Counted from the stretch's first letter, positions 10,501 through 18,480 are shown. The stretch: DNA of 45,181 nt from Lentisphaerota bacterium (GCA_021413965.1 JAIOPI010000009.1:1-45181); one strand, 5' to 3'. Program-made: numbers and translations. Notes: generated from the sequence alone by a model not told the origin.

Positions 10501-13233
10501 GATCGCGCCGTAGTCCCCGTGGGGATGCGTCTGGGCAACCGTGGCGTTGAAGTTCGTGACCTGCCAGACCCCCATCAGGCTGCGCTTGTTCCCGATCGAG
10601 TAGTCGTCGTTCGGGAAGTAGATCGCGTAGGGGGCGCCCGACCGGCCCTGCTCCTTGTACGCGCCCAGCTTGTACCGCAACACCGTGCCGGCCGGCAGCG
10701 GCGGCAAGGTCCCGCGCCACCAATCAATGAATCCAAAACTCGCCTCGTCGTGGTCAAACACCATCTCCGCGACGCGCGTCTTGCCCATCCCCACCCCGCC
10801 CGCCCCCTCGGGGTAGCTCTGCCCGTCCGTCGTATAGTAAATGTACGCGCGGTTCACGTCGTTCTCGTAGCCCAGCTTGAGCCACACCGTGATGTTCGTA
10901 TCCGCCGCGCTCTCCGGCGCCGGGAAGAACTGCAGCGGATCCGCGTCCGTGCCGTCCGCCGGGTCGTGGTAGGCCCAGTTGACCGTGTTGTCGTCGCTGT
11001 CGCGCCCAGGCACCCCCGCGTGGATCGCAAACCCCGCCTGCCCCACCACCGCCTCGTAGGTCTCCGCCCCCGCCGACCCGATCACGTTGTTCGATTCCGT
11101 GTCGCGCGCCGCGAACTTCTCGCGGAACTGCCGCTCCACGAATTGCGCTTGCTCATACCCCAGGAACGGATCGATGGACTCGGCGTTGACGCCGTTCCCG
11201 TGAATGCCGGGGGGATGGTCGCGCATGTCGCCCAGCGCATGCGACAGCCCGTTCAAGTCGATGCCATTGTCGAGCTTCAGCAACACGTTCGCCGCGGATC
11301 CGTCCACGCGCGCGACAAAACTCAAATTCGTTCCCGACGTCACCCGCGGCACAAAGTAGGTGTAGGTGAAATCGGTGGCGTTCGTATCCGCCACCCCGTA
11401 CGGATTGAAGGCCGGATCGCCGTCCGGACCGTCGTGCCGGTCATAGGACACCCAGCCCGGCTCCTCCCCATTCTCGTAGATCGTGACGGGCCGCCCGCCC
11501 GCCCCCTCCCACAGCGATGAGGGCTCCGGGCTGCGCCAGGAGAACGCAAAGTAGCCCCCCGGCGGCGTGATGACCTTGATCTTGCCGTCTCCCGGCACCA
11601 CGTAGTAGAAGCCCCCGCCCGCGCTGGAGTACTGCCACAGGTGCGCGCCCACCGGGAACGTGGTCTCAATCTCGCGATACTGCCCCGCCGAATAGTTGTC
11701 GTTCATGACGAAGAACAGCGTCGTGCCGTCCGCGTCCGTCATCCCGCTGTTCTCGCGCTTGTCGATGCGCTCGTACGCCGCCACGTCACCGTCGCCCCAG
11801 CGGGGCCGCTGGAACCCGCGCGCAAAGTGGTTGTGGATGTACACGAGGTTCGGAATGCGGTTGTCGCCAAACTGCCCCAGGAAGGCCGTGTTCGCGTGCC
11901 GCGGAAACGCGCCGCCGCTTTCGCCCAGCGTCTCCGCCTGGTAGTTGCCGTCCGTGTAAACCGTCGGCAGCCCCACCCGCGTCAGCACCAGCGCAAACTG
12001 CAACTCCTGCCGCGTCGCGTAATCGTCGTCGTGACTCTTGACGTAGGCGACGCCCGCCTCGGCGCTGAACCCGTGCCCGCCCGAAACCTGCAAGCCGTCC
12101 AGCGTCCCCCACGGGCTGCCGAGGTTCCCGTTCAGGTACCCGTGAAGCTGGCTGTCCACCAGCCGCATGCCCGCGTCTATGTACCCGCCAAATCCCGGCG
12201 GCTCGCCCAGGTGCTCGCCAAACATCATCAAGTCGTCGCGAGCCACCTCCGTGCTGAACACCGAGTCCCGATGATTGTTCCAGTCCGAGAAGCCCCGCGT
12301 CACGTTGAACTGCTCCTGCGCCTGCCCCAGGTAGCCCGCCCCGCTGGAATCCTTCCCCGCCCCGTATTGCTCGCCAAAGAAGTAGTCCGGCACGTGCTTG
12401 ACCGCGTCCAGCCGCAGCCCGTCCGCCTTCGTCCGATCCACCAGCCACCGCACCGCCCGGATCAGGTAGGCATTCACGTCCTCCTCGTACAGCCAGGCGT
12501 TCGCCGGATCCGTCAGCATGGCCGGCGTGATGTTCGTCGAGCCGAAGCCCACGTACACCGCGCCGTTCGTCGACGGGGCGAAACAGTAGTATTCCGGATG
12601 GTTCGGATGGCGCACGAGCCGGATCTTCGGCACATGGCTGCCTTCCGACGCCCCGAAATTCCCGTTGTCCGGCGACTCCTGCGCAATGTCAATCAGGTCG
12701 GAGAAGTTGCGGTACTGGATCTGCCACGTGTCGCCCCAGTTGGCGATGTTGTCCCACTTGCGGTAAAACCCCTCCGACGTCACGCGCAGGTGAAAATCCT
12801 CCGGCACCATGCCCGGGTAGATGTCGATCGGGGTGTACTCGTTGAACCCCGGCACGTCAAAGGCCCGGTGGTTCATGATGTTGTCGAAGTAAATGCGGAT
12901 GCCGTAGCGATGCGCCACCTGGATCAGGTACTGGAGATCGGCTTCCGTCCCATAGCGCGTCCGCACGGAATTGCGCTGGTCCTTGCCCCCCAGGTCGAAC
13001 GGATCCCACAGATCGTACCCCACCGACAGCCCGCCGCTGCCCTTCGTCGGCGGCGGCAGCCACAGCGCGTCGTAGCCGACCTCCGCCAGCTCGGGAACCT
13101 TGTTCGCGATCTCGCGCCAGCTCGTGTTGAAGTACTGGAGGATGACTTCCGCGCGCAGGCTCTGCGCCATCAGCGCCAGCGCCAGTGCCGCCCCCGCCAC
13201 CCACCCCGCCCCGCTGCGCATCCTGAACTTCAT
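4558..13233 (-). CDS. Giant secreted GH13 alpha-amylase with a GH57-like second domain
   Basis: The start at 13233 gives a clean signal peptide (basic MKFRMRSG, a hydrophobic stretch, then SLRA) and a 2,891-residue secreted protein. Residues about 30-600 are a GH13 barrel with all four motifs intact: FDNIMNH (D117-H122), GLRLDAVKH (nucleophile D276), FGEHLGE (acid/base E340) and SHDD (H401-D402). Beta-rich and Ig-like segments follow. About 1480-1730 carries many DxDxDG calcium-binding repeats such as DTDGDGLPDG. About 2040-2500 resembles GH57: VVELLGSTFSDHMLP, then FWTPERLLDQ with E2203 at the nucleophile position. The usual DDGE acid motif is instead SNWE near 2300. The C terminus has another calcium repeat and a beta domain typical of PVC secreted proteins. 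Likely role: starch or glycogen breakdown outside the cell. Confidence 0.88.
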   Translation of the reverse strand: MKFRMRSGAGWVAGAALALALMAQSLRAEVILQYFNTSWREIANKVPELAEVGYDALWLPPPTKGSGGLSVGYDLWDPFDLGGKDQRNSVRTRYGTEADLQYLIQVAHRYGIRIYFDNIMNHRAFDVPGFNEYTPIDIYPGMVPEDFHLRVTSEGFYRKWDNIANWGDTWQIQYRNFSDLIDIAQESPDNGNFGASEGSHVPKIRLVRHPNHPEYYCFAPSTNGAVYVGFGSTNITPAMLTDPANAWLYEEDVNAYLIRAVRWLVDRTKADGLRLDAVKHVPDYFFGEQYGAGKDSSGAGYLGQAQEQFNVTRGFSDWNNHRDSVFSTEVARDDLMMFGEHLGEPPGFGGYIDAGMRLVDSQLHGYLNGNLGSPWGTLDGLQVSGGHGFSAEAGVAYVKSHDDDYATRQELQFALVLTRVGLPTVYTDGNYQAETLGESGGAFPRHANTAFLGQFGDNRIPNLVYIHNHFARGFQRPRWGDGDVAAYERIDKRENSGMTDADGTTLFFVMNDNYSAGQYREIETTFPVGAHLWQYSSAGGGFYYVVPGDGKIKVITPPGGYFAFSWRSPEPSSLWEGAGGRPVTIYENGEEPGWVSYDRHDGPDGDPAFNPYGVADTNATDFTYTYFVPRVTSGTNLSFVARVDGSAANVLLKLDNGIDLNGLSHALGDMRDHPPGIHGNGVNAESIDPFLGYEQAQFVERQFREKFAARDTESNNVIGSAGAETYEAVVGQAGFAIHAGVPGRDSDDNTVNWAYHDPADGTDADPLQFFPAPESAADTNITVWLKLGYENDVNRAYIYYTTDGQSYPEGAGGVGMGKTRVAEMVFDHDEASFGFIDWWRGTLPPLPAGTVLRYKLGAYKEQGRSGAPYAIYFPNDDYSIGNKRSLMGVWQVTNFNATVAQTHPHGDYGAIVSGLSDGFHVLRSRAFLERSGRASIYSTFVQPFYYDAATPAGDVVYPSENDTLGQNEYGVVVRADQTVTEVWYNLVDAEPANDDSATGIPEGNGQATNGLGGFATAWVKASPVTASLTINSAYPNEWRFSYRNIPSGHSNATIRVRLMELSSSTNLSLSDADGHYTTLERHVWTDAPAQRLFFDWPTADGTVVDPGWIIRVRFSKILGDGIDDATLRNRFLVKVDGAAVGKDLYTINRDVDGANGELSFAFPNVYNGDPNALHAILVTHVTGTGVTLEASRYVRTRAASSGPHIDIVQPLEFDSDGKAFEIVLPDVAAPAPGDRQFTIRVETDLSAKHVWLMFTNSVGGTTPYIVTSNRLPGTVSVTSGSGAVAGHEQALTGTVSVPSSNTVVTGSGTRFTDELLGGEFMRIATNYVVVTQVASATELTLGGPYPGDDATNETAYVQPAFDTALQTGSTVALDGTVATVQQIQSSSNLTLTAAYAGPSTNGLVAYKLGGNPSISNGRMYWQFLWTNMTAGRFTFYAFVNTASADTGTVSAYALRNTTVLLRETVPGNPSDYDDDDDGLYDTDENTPMDLPTSNPETWLNGDVHVWQIYGRTGPQRPDTDGDGLPDGLESGWRLPFDTNQTNPYVDTNGDGFPNFRSDLDPPFYNTVPDNNGLPEYVFNDSRTKRIHGSMTDPNNPDSDYDGIRDSIEDRNRNGWADGDGLPLQPGTVTPAADRPNAGDWPDGKWKASWQAYPGRETDPNKSDTDEDGAGDGYGEDVNFNGGIDGDTNSNRTHEAGELWAETDPLNPDTDGDGLPDGWEKQYGLDPLDGGVIGRTNLQTGTIITDPRNGAAGNPDGDFTVTAGVTNQYSNQEEFQNGTNPTQFNSLDPPPAGSLVIGSGPLLGTLGGLVVNQDFLDWTWADCRALDEYEGDGNNNQQGDLYLGWDGWDSSRDIVAFYTRDGGDAGSGGDGNVYFRIDLQDLKANAEEGNLDLYVVIDTGNPASGEMNLPDEVDALTLNRWEAVVAVYDSSHGRVYVDLDRNNNTTSEGQGLASYGVEARDQNAAYGFIGANFNANLDAVEFAISRQALRDAGWSGSSAAGFHYQVFTTKDGTGNSPVGAGDIGGRNDIRDAIYNDYVAEDYWQAQQGIDNTLRYWINGDNRVGRAKVAVLLHGNQALLPGSDMQALINTGAGAGYYRPLEAHALFGEPLGLHVTATLASALEWAAVDPAAGKPWRDGPAFNRRIGALIQTNVVELLGSTFSDHMLPYFTSAFNAANEAQAREVLQTIYGPSIVPGAQVFWTPERLLDQDVFSKIQDMGYGATILDQDTHIQNWFGRTESLIDGAYRANVIDGVTCFTINTIATASLFSNNDGGVDLTLRSLLNRKARSGTQDQVVTLFSNWEAFADKAKADAYDLNLRWIANHPWIKLVTHGQIARGEVDVTGDGSGDTWGAINRGSVAGKPKQGHNWLNHATQENYDNWYVGSANEESLQERRFEIRPGTNTLDRYGMLYTSGIVPDAWADAGGVQDGNLRWLAQATLFASVFQTAFHAESESDLRRYSTGDYIVPATGYNTLAAFARNAQAQTRKASLYAAVEAWTNGATAGDVDQDGEPEYVIANDRLLAIAERIGGRVIGVWARNTLDGEIMQVAGNFAGYEGTGDETEGTFNVQTNGAVVANRTSLLKDWWVATGPGTGTSQYVNDLFGATAVANGWRFTSSDGKVQKTITLAPGASAFEVEYALSGDLAGKTIYVRNGLSPNLRDLLLHGQQALGAGVNSGQTYTLASTNFGKTVVARVGYADAGHSAGLTTNAVDDSPGQGVAFDTVNLRNQAQTEQVEVYGTGALSFSLGFTVQASDWDVDGMPNTYESAYGFLDPYNDADGTNDFDADGLDNRSEYIAGTAPDNAGDLLEVSGLTATTNSFSVRFPAKRSRAYSIWYETRSLRAPAWSNATPVAITVPADTTYTWTDTGSGTGSSPGTSTQRFYRVNVDLPE

Positions 13234-13613
13234 CCTGTGCACCCCGCCGGTTGGCTTCGATCCGACTCCGTCATCGTACCATTCCGCCTCTGCCAGGGTC
13301 AAGAAACCCACCTCCGCCCGCACTGGTTAGTATATCATCCAGGACCGTACTAGTATATATCTAATTCCATGTCGGCGACACGCCGGGTTCGGGCGCACCA
13401 TGTGCCGCCACGACGGCAATGTGGCAGCTCTCGCCCCCCGGCCACTTACTTGACATCCCGCCTGCCCGCCCCAATTATGCGCCTGACGACGGACAGCGCC
13501 GCCGGCCTCATAGCGCCGCCCATGTTCGCGGGAGCAACACGCACAGGTGAAACAACCTCCGCTACACACCGCTCCGCCCCCCCCCGCCAATCTCGCGGTC
13601 ATGGTGGCCCGCC
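13234..13613. other. Divergent intergenic region with AT-rich patch and C9 tract
   Basis: This stretch separates the amylase gene (minus) from the GT-C/TPR gene (plus). An AT-rich island at 13329-13362 stands out against the GC-rich background and contains AGTATA twice, 23 bases apart. Read on the minus strand, 13329-13334 is TATACT, a plausible -10 box for the amylase with a leader of about 90 bases. No good -35 is visible. A run of nine C at 13577-13585 lies just before the annotated start of the next gene and may hide a frameshift in its N terminus. No RNA gene or known repeat is recognised. Confidence 0.4.
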
Positions 13614-15554
13614 GTGGGTCTCCTGGCGCTCACGGTCCTGGCCTATCTCCCGGCCCTGCGCGGCGGCTTCATCTGGGATGACGACCTGCACGTCACCGCC
13701 AACGAAACCCTCCGCTCCCTCCGCGGACTCTACGACATCTGGTTCGGCCTCTATCGCCACACGACCTGCCAGTACTATCCCATGACCTTCACGGCCTTCT
13801 GGATCCAGCACCAGCTCTGGGGCCTCAACCCCCTCGGCTACCACGCCGTCAACATTCTCCTGCACGGCGTCAACGCGGTGCTGCTCGAACGGCTGCTGCG
13901 GCGCTTGTCACTTCCCCTTCCCTGGTTCGCCGCCGCCCTCTTCGCCGTGCATCCCGTCAACGTGATGTCCGTGGCCTGGATCACCGAAATCAAGAACGTT
14001 CTCGCCGGCGCCTTCATGCTCCTCAGCCTGCTGGCCTATCAGCGCGCCGACACCAGCCTCGCGCCGCCGTTTCCGGAGCGCCCCCTTCGGATGCTCTCTC
14101 CCACCTACGCCGCCGCCCTGGCCTGGTTTCTCTGCGCCCTCCTGGCCAAGACGGCGGCTGCCACCCTCATCCTCGCCCTGCTCCTGATCCTCTGGTGGCG
14201 CAAGCCCCGCCTGCGCCCGCGCGACCTGCTCGGCGTGCTCCCGTTCGCTGCCATCGCCGGCGCGTTCGTCTCCATCACCGTGCTCGTCGAGCAGGGCTAT
14301 GTGTGGGGCACGGACTTGCGGCTCGACTGGTCGCCTCTCGACCGCTGGCTCATCGCCGCGCGCGCCTTCTGGTTGTACCTCTGGCACCTGCTCTGGCCCG
14401 CACACCTGGCCTTTCTCTACCCGCGCTGGAACGTCGCCGCCCACACCCCCGAGGCCTGGCTCCCCCTCGTTGCGCTCCTCGCCCTGCTCGCGACCCTGTG
14501 GCGCATGCGCGCCCGCTTCGGACGGGGCCCCCTTGCCGCGTTGCTGTACTTCTTCCTTGCCGCCCCCGCGCTCGTGCTCGTCCAAACCATGTACATGATG
14601 CGCTACACCCTGATCGCCGACCACTGGCAGTACTTCGCTTCCCCCGCGCTCTTCGCCCTCGCCGCCGCCGCCGGCGTCCGCCTCGGTGGCCGCCCCACGC
14701 CGCCTCCCACCGCCCCGTCGGCTCCGCGAGCCCAGGCCCGCAGTCTGCGCCTGTCCATCGTCGCGCCGGGCCTGCTCATCCTGACCCTCGCCGCCATCAC
14801 CTGGCAACAGGCCCGCATGTATCGCAACGCGGAAACCCTCTGGACCACCACCCTGCAGCGCAACCCGAAAGCCTGGCTCGCGGCCAACAACCTCGGCGTC
14901 ATCCGCGCGGAAGCAGGCCGCTATGAGGATGCACTCGCCCTGTATGAACTCGCCCTGGCCAGCGATCCCACGTTCCCGGAAACCTACGGCAACATCGGCG
15001 TGGCCCTGCAGGCGCTCCACCGCCCGCAAGACGCCATGCCCTATTTCGAACACGCCCTGCGGCTGAACCCCGACCATGTCCAGTCCCTCTACAACCTCGG
15101 CGCCCTGCGCCTGGACGCCGGCCGCCCCAGCGACGCCGTCGTCCTCCTCCAACGCGCCGCCCATCTGAAGCGCGATGCCGCCGATATCCAACTCGCCCTG
15201 GCCAAATCACTGAAGGCGCTCGACCGCATGCCGGAAGCCCTCGACGTCTACCGCCGCCTCGCGCTCCTTCGGCCAGCAGACGGCGCCATCCAGAACGACC
15301 TGGCCAACGTCCTCCACCGCATGGGGCGCGACCTCGACGCCCTGCCGCATTACGAGGCGGCCATCCAACTCAGCCCGGAATCCCCTGAGCCTTACCACAA
15401 CAAGGCCATGGCCCTCTTGTCCCTCGGCCGTGCGGCGGCCGCCATCCCGCTCTTTCAGCGCGCCCTCGCGATTCGACCGGACTACGCGGCCGCCCGGGCT
15501 GGGCTCGCCAAGGCCAGGGCCGGGCAGGATGGCATCCGCCAATTGACACCCTAA
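13614..15554 (+). CDS. GT-C-like polytopic membrane protein with C-terminal TPR repeats
   Basis: The frame encodes at least 646 residues. The N-terminal two thirds are polytopic membrane sequence of the TMTC/DUF1736-like GT-C type: an acidic loop after the first helix (FIWDDD), YHAVNILLHGVNA, then HPVNVMSVAWITEIKNVLAG. Such proteins are thought to use lipid-linked sugars for protein glycosylation. Residues about 420-640 are six or so TPR units (for example AWLAANNLGVIRAEAGRYEDAL). The only in-frame start here is GTG 13614, which cuts into the first helix. A GTG at 13547 in another frame, preceded by GGGAG, would give a better N terminus (MKQPPLHTAPPP) if the C9 tract at 13577-13585 were one base shorter. 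The true start is therefore uncertain. Confidence 0.78.
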   Translation: MGLLALTVLAYLPALRGGFIWDDDLHVTANETLRSLRGLYDIWFGLYRHTTCQYYPMTFTAFWIQHQLWGLNPLGYHAVNILLHGVNAVLLERLLRRLSLPLPWFAAALFAVHPVNVMSVAWITEIKNVLAGAFMLLSLLAYQRADTSLAPPFPERPLRMLSPTYAAALAWFLCALLAKTAAATLILALLLILWWRKPRLRPRDLLGVLPFAAIAGAFVSITVLVEQGYVWGTDLRLDWSPLDRWLIAARAFWLYLWHLLWPAHLAFLYPRWNVAAHTPEAWLPLVALLALLATLWRMRARFGRGPLAALLYFFLAAPALVLVQTMYMMRYTLIADHWQYFASPALFALAAAAGVRLGGRPTPPPTAPSAPRAQARSLRLSIVAPGLLILTLAAITWQQARMYRNAETLWTTTLQRNPKAWLAANNLGVIRAEAGRYEDALALYELALASDPTFPETYGNIGVALQALHRPQDAMPYFEHALRLNPDHVQSLYNLGALRLDAGRPSDAVVLLQRAAHLKRDAADIQLALAKSLKALDRMPEALDVYRRLALLRPADGAIQNDLANVLHRMGRDLDALPHYEAAIQLSPESPEPYHNKAMALLSLGRAAAAIPLFQRALAIRPDYAAARAGLAKARAGQDGIRQLTP

Positions 15555-15571
15555 CGTGAAGCCGATAGGCT
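15543..15571 (+). promoter_or_regulatory. Sigma-70-like promoter of the SDR gene
   Basis: TTGACA at 15543-15548 and TAGGCT at 15566-15571 are separated by 17 bases. This is a perfect -35 hexamer and a good -10 at ideal spacing. The -35 overlaps the end of the upstream TPR gene (stop at 15552-15554). Transcription would begin about six or seven bases before the ATG at 15585, leaving no room for a Shine-Dalgarno site. Confidence 0.6.
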
Positions 15572-15584
15572 GCGCCCAACATCC

Positions 15585-16607
15585 ATGCCTGATTCATCAC
15601 GTCAATTCCCGAGGGTGGCCGTCACCGGCGGTGCCGGCTACGTGGGCAGCGTGCTGGTACCTGAACTGCTGGCACGCGGACACACCGTCAAGGTGATCGA
15701 CACCTTTGCCTATGGCCGTTACACCTTGGATGCCGCCACCGCCAGCCCGCGCTACCACGCCCATGAAATGGATATCCGCGACGGCGCGCGCGTTCGCGAA
15801 GCCCTGCGCGGCGTCGATGCGGTCATCCACCTCGCCGCCGTCGCCAATGACCAGAGCTATGATCTGGACCCCGACCACGGGCGGGCTGTGAACCTCGATG
15901 CCTTCGCACCTCTCGTGCAGGCCGCCATCGATGGCGGCGCCCGCCGGTTCATCTACGCCAGTTCCTCGAGCGTTTATGGCTCGACCGATGAGGACGCCAC
16001 CGAAGACTTCCCCACCGCCCCGCTCACCGGCTATGCCGCCTCCAAACTCGGGTGCGAACAGTACCTGCTCGACCAGACCGGCCGACTCGAAGGCGTCATC
16101 GTCCGCCCCGCCGCCCTTTGCGGCTGCTCCCCGCGCATGCGCTTTGACCTCACCATCAACATCCTGACCTTGAATGCCCTGGTCAACCGGGTGATCCGCG
16201 TCTTCGGCGGCAAGCAGTATCGCTCGCACTTGCACGTCCGGGACATGGCCGCCGCCTATATCGGCCTGCTGGATGCCGACTCCGCCGCCGTGGATGGCGA
16301 GATCTTCAACGCCAGCGACGAGAATTGCACGGTGGCCGATGCGGCGCGACGCGTCGCCGCCGTCCTCGCGACGCGCGGCGTGACCATCGATCTGGTGCCA
16401 CACGTGGATGCGCGCTCGTATCGCATTTCCGCCGCCAAGCTGGCGCGGACCCTCGGCTTCACCCCGAGTCGCCACCTGGAAGATGCCGTTCGCGAAGTCG
16501 AGCAGGCGTGGGAGGCGGGCACCTACGACCAACCGCTCACCAATCCCCTTTACGCCAACGAACGCTTCACCGCCCAGCGCCTGACCTCGCCGCAGCCCCG
16601 CACGTGA
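15585..16607 (+). CDS. NAD-dependent epimerase/dehydratase (extended SDR)
   Basis: This 340-residue enzyme has the Rossmann NAD-binding motif GGAGYVG at 15-21, DIRD at 63-66, HLAAVAND at 82-89, the serine-rich strand YASSSSVYG at 124-132 and the catalytic pair Y150/K154 in GYAASK. These mark an extended short-chain dehydrogenase acting on a nucleotide-activated sugar, such as a UDP-sugar 4-epimerase or dTDP-sugar dehydratase. RSHLHVRDMAAAY near 210 is the usual downstream signature. Length is typical. It has its own strong promoter and converges on the GT2 and RmlD-like genes, which fits a nucleotide-sugar pathway feeding surface glycan synthesis. The exact sugar cannot be assigned. Confidence 0.87.
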   Translation: MPDSSRQFPRVAVTGGAGYVGSVLVPELLARGHTVKVIDTFAYGRYTLDAATASPRYHAHEMDIRDGARVREALRGVDAVIHLAAVANDQSYDLDPDHGRAVNLDAFAPLVQAAIDGGARRFIYASSSSVYGSTDEDATEDFPTAPLTGYAASKLGCEQYLLDQTGRLEGVIVRPAALCGCSPRMRFDLTINILTLNALVNRVIRVFGGKQYRSHLHVRDMAAAYIGLLDADSAAVDGEIFNASDENCTVADAARRVAAVLATRGVTIDLVPHVDARSYRISAAKLARTLGFTPSRHLEDAVREVEQAWEAGTYDQPLTNPLYANERFTAQRLTSPQPRT

Positions 16608-16622
16608 CGCCCCCCGAACCGG

Positions 16623-17321
16623 CTACTTCTGCCGCGCCAGCCAGATCCGCCGGGCGTCCCGCAGCGCCTGCCGGAAGGCGCGACCGCTCACGAGCGCGGA
16701 GCGGCCCGACGTGCGCTTGCCCAGCGGATGCTCCAACTCCACAATCCGCAGCCCGCGCTTCGCCACCTTCACCACCGCCTCCGCCTGCATGACAAACCCC
16801 TGCGCCACCAGCCTCACCGCGCGCAGGTCCGCCGTCGGATAAATCGTCAGCCCGTTGTAGTAACGCACCTGCAGGCCGAAAATGCGATTCATCGAGCGCG
16901 TGTACAGGCGCGACGGCAGCCGCCGGTACAACGGTCGCGGATCCGTGTCCACGTGCTGGCTCATCACGATGACCCCCGGCGCCACGTGCGCCACCTCCTG
17001 CACCAGCTCCGACGCCAGGTTCTCGTGGTCGGACGGAAACCAGGTGAAGAAATCGCCCGTGGCCGCCGCCAGCGCATCCCGGTACGTCGCGCCAAAGCCC
17101 ATGTTCTGCGCGTGATGCAGCACCCGGATCCCGGCATGCTCGGCCGCCAGCGCCTCCGCAATCCGCCCGGTGTCGTCCTGGCTGCCGTCATTGACGATGA
17201 TGATCTCCAGCCGCCCCACCGCCGGCGCCAGATTCTGGAGCAAATCGTCGACCGACTCGCGCAACGTCGGCGCCTCGTTCAGCGCCGGCACGCACACCGA
17301 AAGAAAGATCGGATTCGCCAT
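16623..17321 (-). CDS. Family 2 glycosyltransferase (dolichyl-phosphate-mannose-synthase-like)
   Basis: The start at 17321 is chosen because GAAGGAG lies eight bases upstream and the protein then begins directly at the first GT-A strand (FLSVCVPALNEAPTL). The 232-residue product has the nucleotide-binding VNDGSQDDT at 43-51 and the acidic motif WFPSDHEN near 100, in place of DXD. No membrane helices are evident. The short soluble form resembles polyprenyl-phosphate sugar synthases such as DPM1, which would supply lipid-linked sugar to GT-C enzymes like those encoded nearby. That link is inference. It lies 101 bases downstream of the RmlD-like gene, probably in one transcript. Confidence 0.85.
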   Translation of the reverse strand: MANPIFLSVCVPALNEAPTLRESVDDLLQNLAPAVGRLEIIIVNDGSQDDTGRIAEALAAEHAGIRVLHHAQNMGFGATYRDALAAATGDFFTWFPSDHENLASELVQEVAHVAPGVIVMSQHVDTDPRPLYRRLPSRLYTRSMNRIFGLQVRYYNGLTIYPTADLRAVRLVAQGFVMQAEAVVKVAKRGLRIVELEHPLGKRTSGRSALVSGRAFRQALRDARRIWLARQK

Positions 17322-17422
17322 CGGAACTCCTTCACCATGACTCTCTCGGTTTGCAGGGAAGACGCCAGTCCACCCCCGCCCGTGACTTCCACCGTTACGC
17401 CGCACGCGCCGGCACACCCGCG

Positions 17423-18304
17423 TCAGGCGTGACGTGCACCCCCGACCGGCGCCATGTCCCCGCACCACGCCGCCACCGCCGCCTGCCAGCTGCGCAGCGG
17501 CGGCAACTTCTCCGACACCAGCGGCGTACACAGATTCTTCTGATCAACCTGCGGAAAATCCCGGTAGGACGCCGGCCGGATCCGCGCCGCGAGCCCGAGC
17601 TGCACGGCAATCTCGCAGAACAACTCGTACAGCGAGGCCCGCCCCGCGTTGGCAATGTGATAAATCCCCGGCGCCAGCCCCTGCCGCCACACGTCGCACA
17701 CCTGCTGCGCAATATCCACCGTGTATGTCGGCGACGTCACCACATCGGCCGAGACCGCAATCTCGTCACCCGCCCGCAGGCGGTCCACCATGCGCTCGAC
17801 GAGCTGCCCGCGCCGTGGATCCGGCCCGAACAGCAACGGGAGCCGGAAGACATAGGCCGACGGATCGAACGCGCGGACAAAACTCTCCCCGCCATACTTG
17901 CTCAGCCCGTACATGTTCACGGGCCCCGGCACCGTAGATTCCGCGCACGCCGCACCCGCTGCATCCCCGAAGATGGACTCGGAACTGAAATGCGCCAGCG
18001 TAAAGCCCAGCCGCGGCGCCAGCCGCGCCAGTTGCCGCGGAAAGATCGCGTTGACCCGCAGCGCGTCCTCCGGCTGCGCCCAGCAGCGGTCCAGCCCCAT
18101 CAAGGCCACCGTGTTGAGCACCACCTCCGGCGCGACCGCCTGCAGCCGGTCGGCCAGATCCTCCGTGTGGCGCGCGTCAAAGTCCGCCGAGTTCCACCCC
18201 GTGACGGCACAGGTCGGCTCCAGCGCCGCCACCAGCGCGCGCCCCAGTTTCCCCGTATGCCCCAGCACCAGCACCCGGCAACCCGGCTTGAATCGATTAT
18301 GCAT
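17423..18304 (-). CDS. RmlD-like sugar-nucleotide reductase (SDR)
   Basis: The 293-residue protein begins with a Rossmann strand and the motif VLGHTGKLG at 13-21, the variant glycine pattern of the dTDP-4-dehydrorhamnose reductase family. It continues with VVLNTVALMGLDRCW, the SSESIFGD strand near 108-114 and the catalytic pair Y132/K136 in YGLSK. YHIANAGRASLYELF near the C terminus is also typical. It probably reduces a 4-keto nucleotide sugar, although the partner genes rmlA, rmlB and rmlC are absent here. Upstream in-frame codons to 18595 lie in a structured repeat and are not used. GGGAAG about 13 bases before the ATG is a weak ribosome site. Confidence 0.82.
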   Translation of the reverse strand: MHNRFKPGCRVLVLGHTGKLGRALVAALEPTCAVTGWNSADFDARHTEDLADRLQAVAPEVVLNTVALMGLDRCWAQPEDALRVNAIFPRQLARLAPRLGFTLAHFSSESIFGDAAGAACAESTVPGPVNMYGLSKYGGESFVRAFDPSAYVFRLPLLFGPDPRRGQLVERMVDRLRAGDEIAVSADVVTSPTYTVDIAQQVCDVWRQGLAPGIYHIANAGRASLYELFCEIAVQLGLAARIRPASYRDFPQVDQKNLCTPLVSEKLPPLRSWQAAVAAWCGDMAPVGGARHA

Positions 18305-18399
18305 GCCGTCCGTTCTTCCCGCCGATATAACCGTACACCGGCGCGATACTAGCGATACCGCCACCCCGATGCAACGCGTTCTGTTCCTCCGGGTTTGCC

Positions 18400-18480
18400 A
18401 GGTGGCCCGCGACCTCCGGGCGCGGGCAGCTTCACGAATCCCTGCTGGCAAAGCCAGCGCTCGGAGATCGCGGGCCACCT
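18400..18480. repeat. Palindromic multi-hairpin element in the 18305-18663 gap
   Basis: The arms 18400-18418 (AGGTGGCCCGCGACCTCCG) and 18462-18480 are reverse complements with one mismatch over 19 bases. A second hairpin lies between them at 18444-18458, GCTGGC then AAA then GCCAGC. A further GTTTGC/GCAAAC pair at 18393-18398 and 18491-18496 extends the outer stem after a bulge. The element lies in the 359-base divergent gap between the RmlD-like gene and the phosphodiesterase gene. The rest of the gap shows no gene; a weak GTGACA plus CATACA pair at 18603-18630 could be the promoter of the gene at 18664. Confidence 0.7.

Noticed and set aside
4612..13353. Long open frames on the plus strand opposite the amylase gene (for example 6136-8121, 8722-10443, 11641-13353)
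   Set aside because: They are Arg/Val/His/Pro-rich, have no recognisable domain and lie in the complement of a clearly coding frame with intact GH13 motifs. GC-rich antisense frames stay open by codon bias.
17322..17531. Upstream in-frame extension of the GT2 gene
   Set aside because: It is Gly/Arg-rich, overlaps the end of the RmlD-like gene and is less likely than ATG 17321 with its GAAGGAG site.
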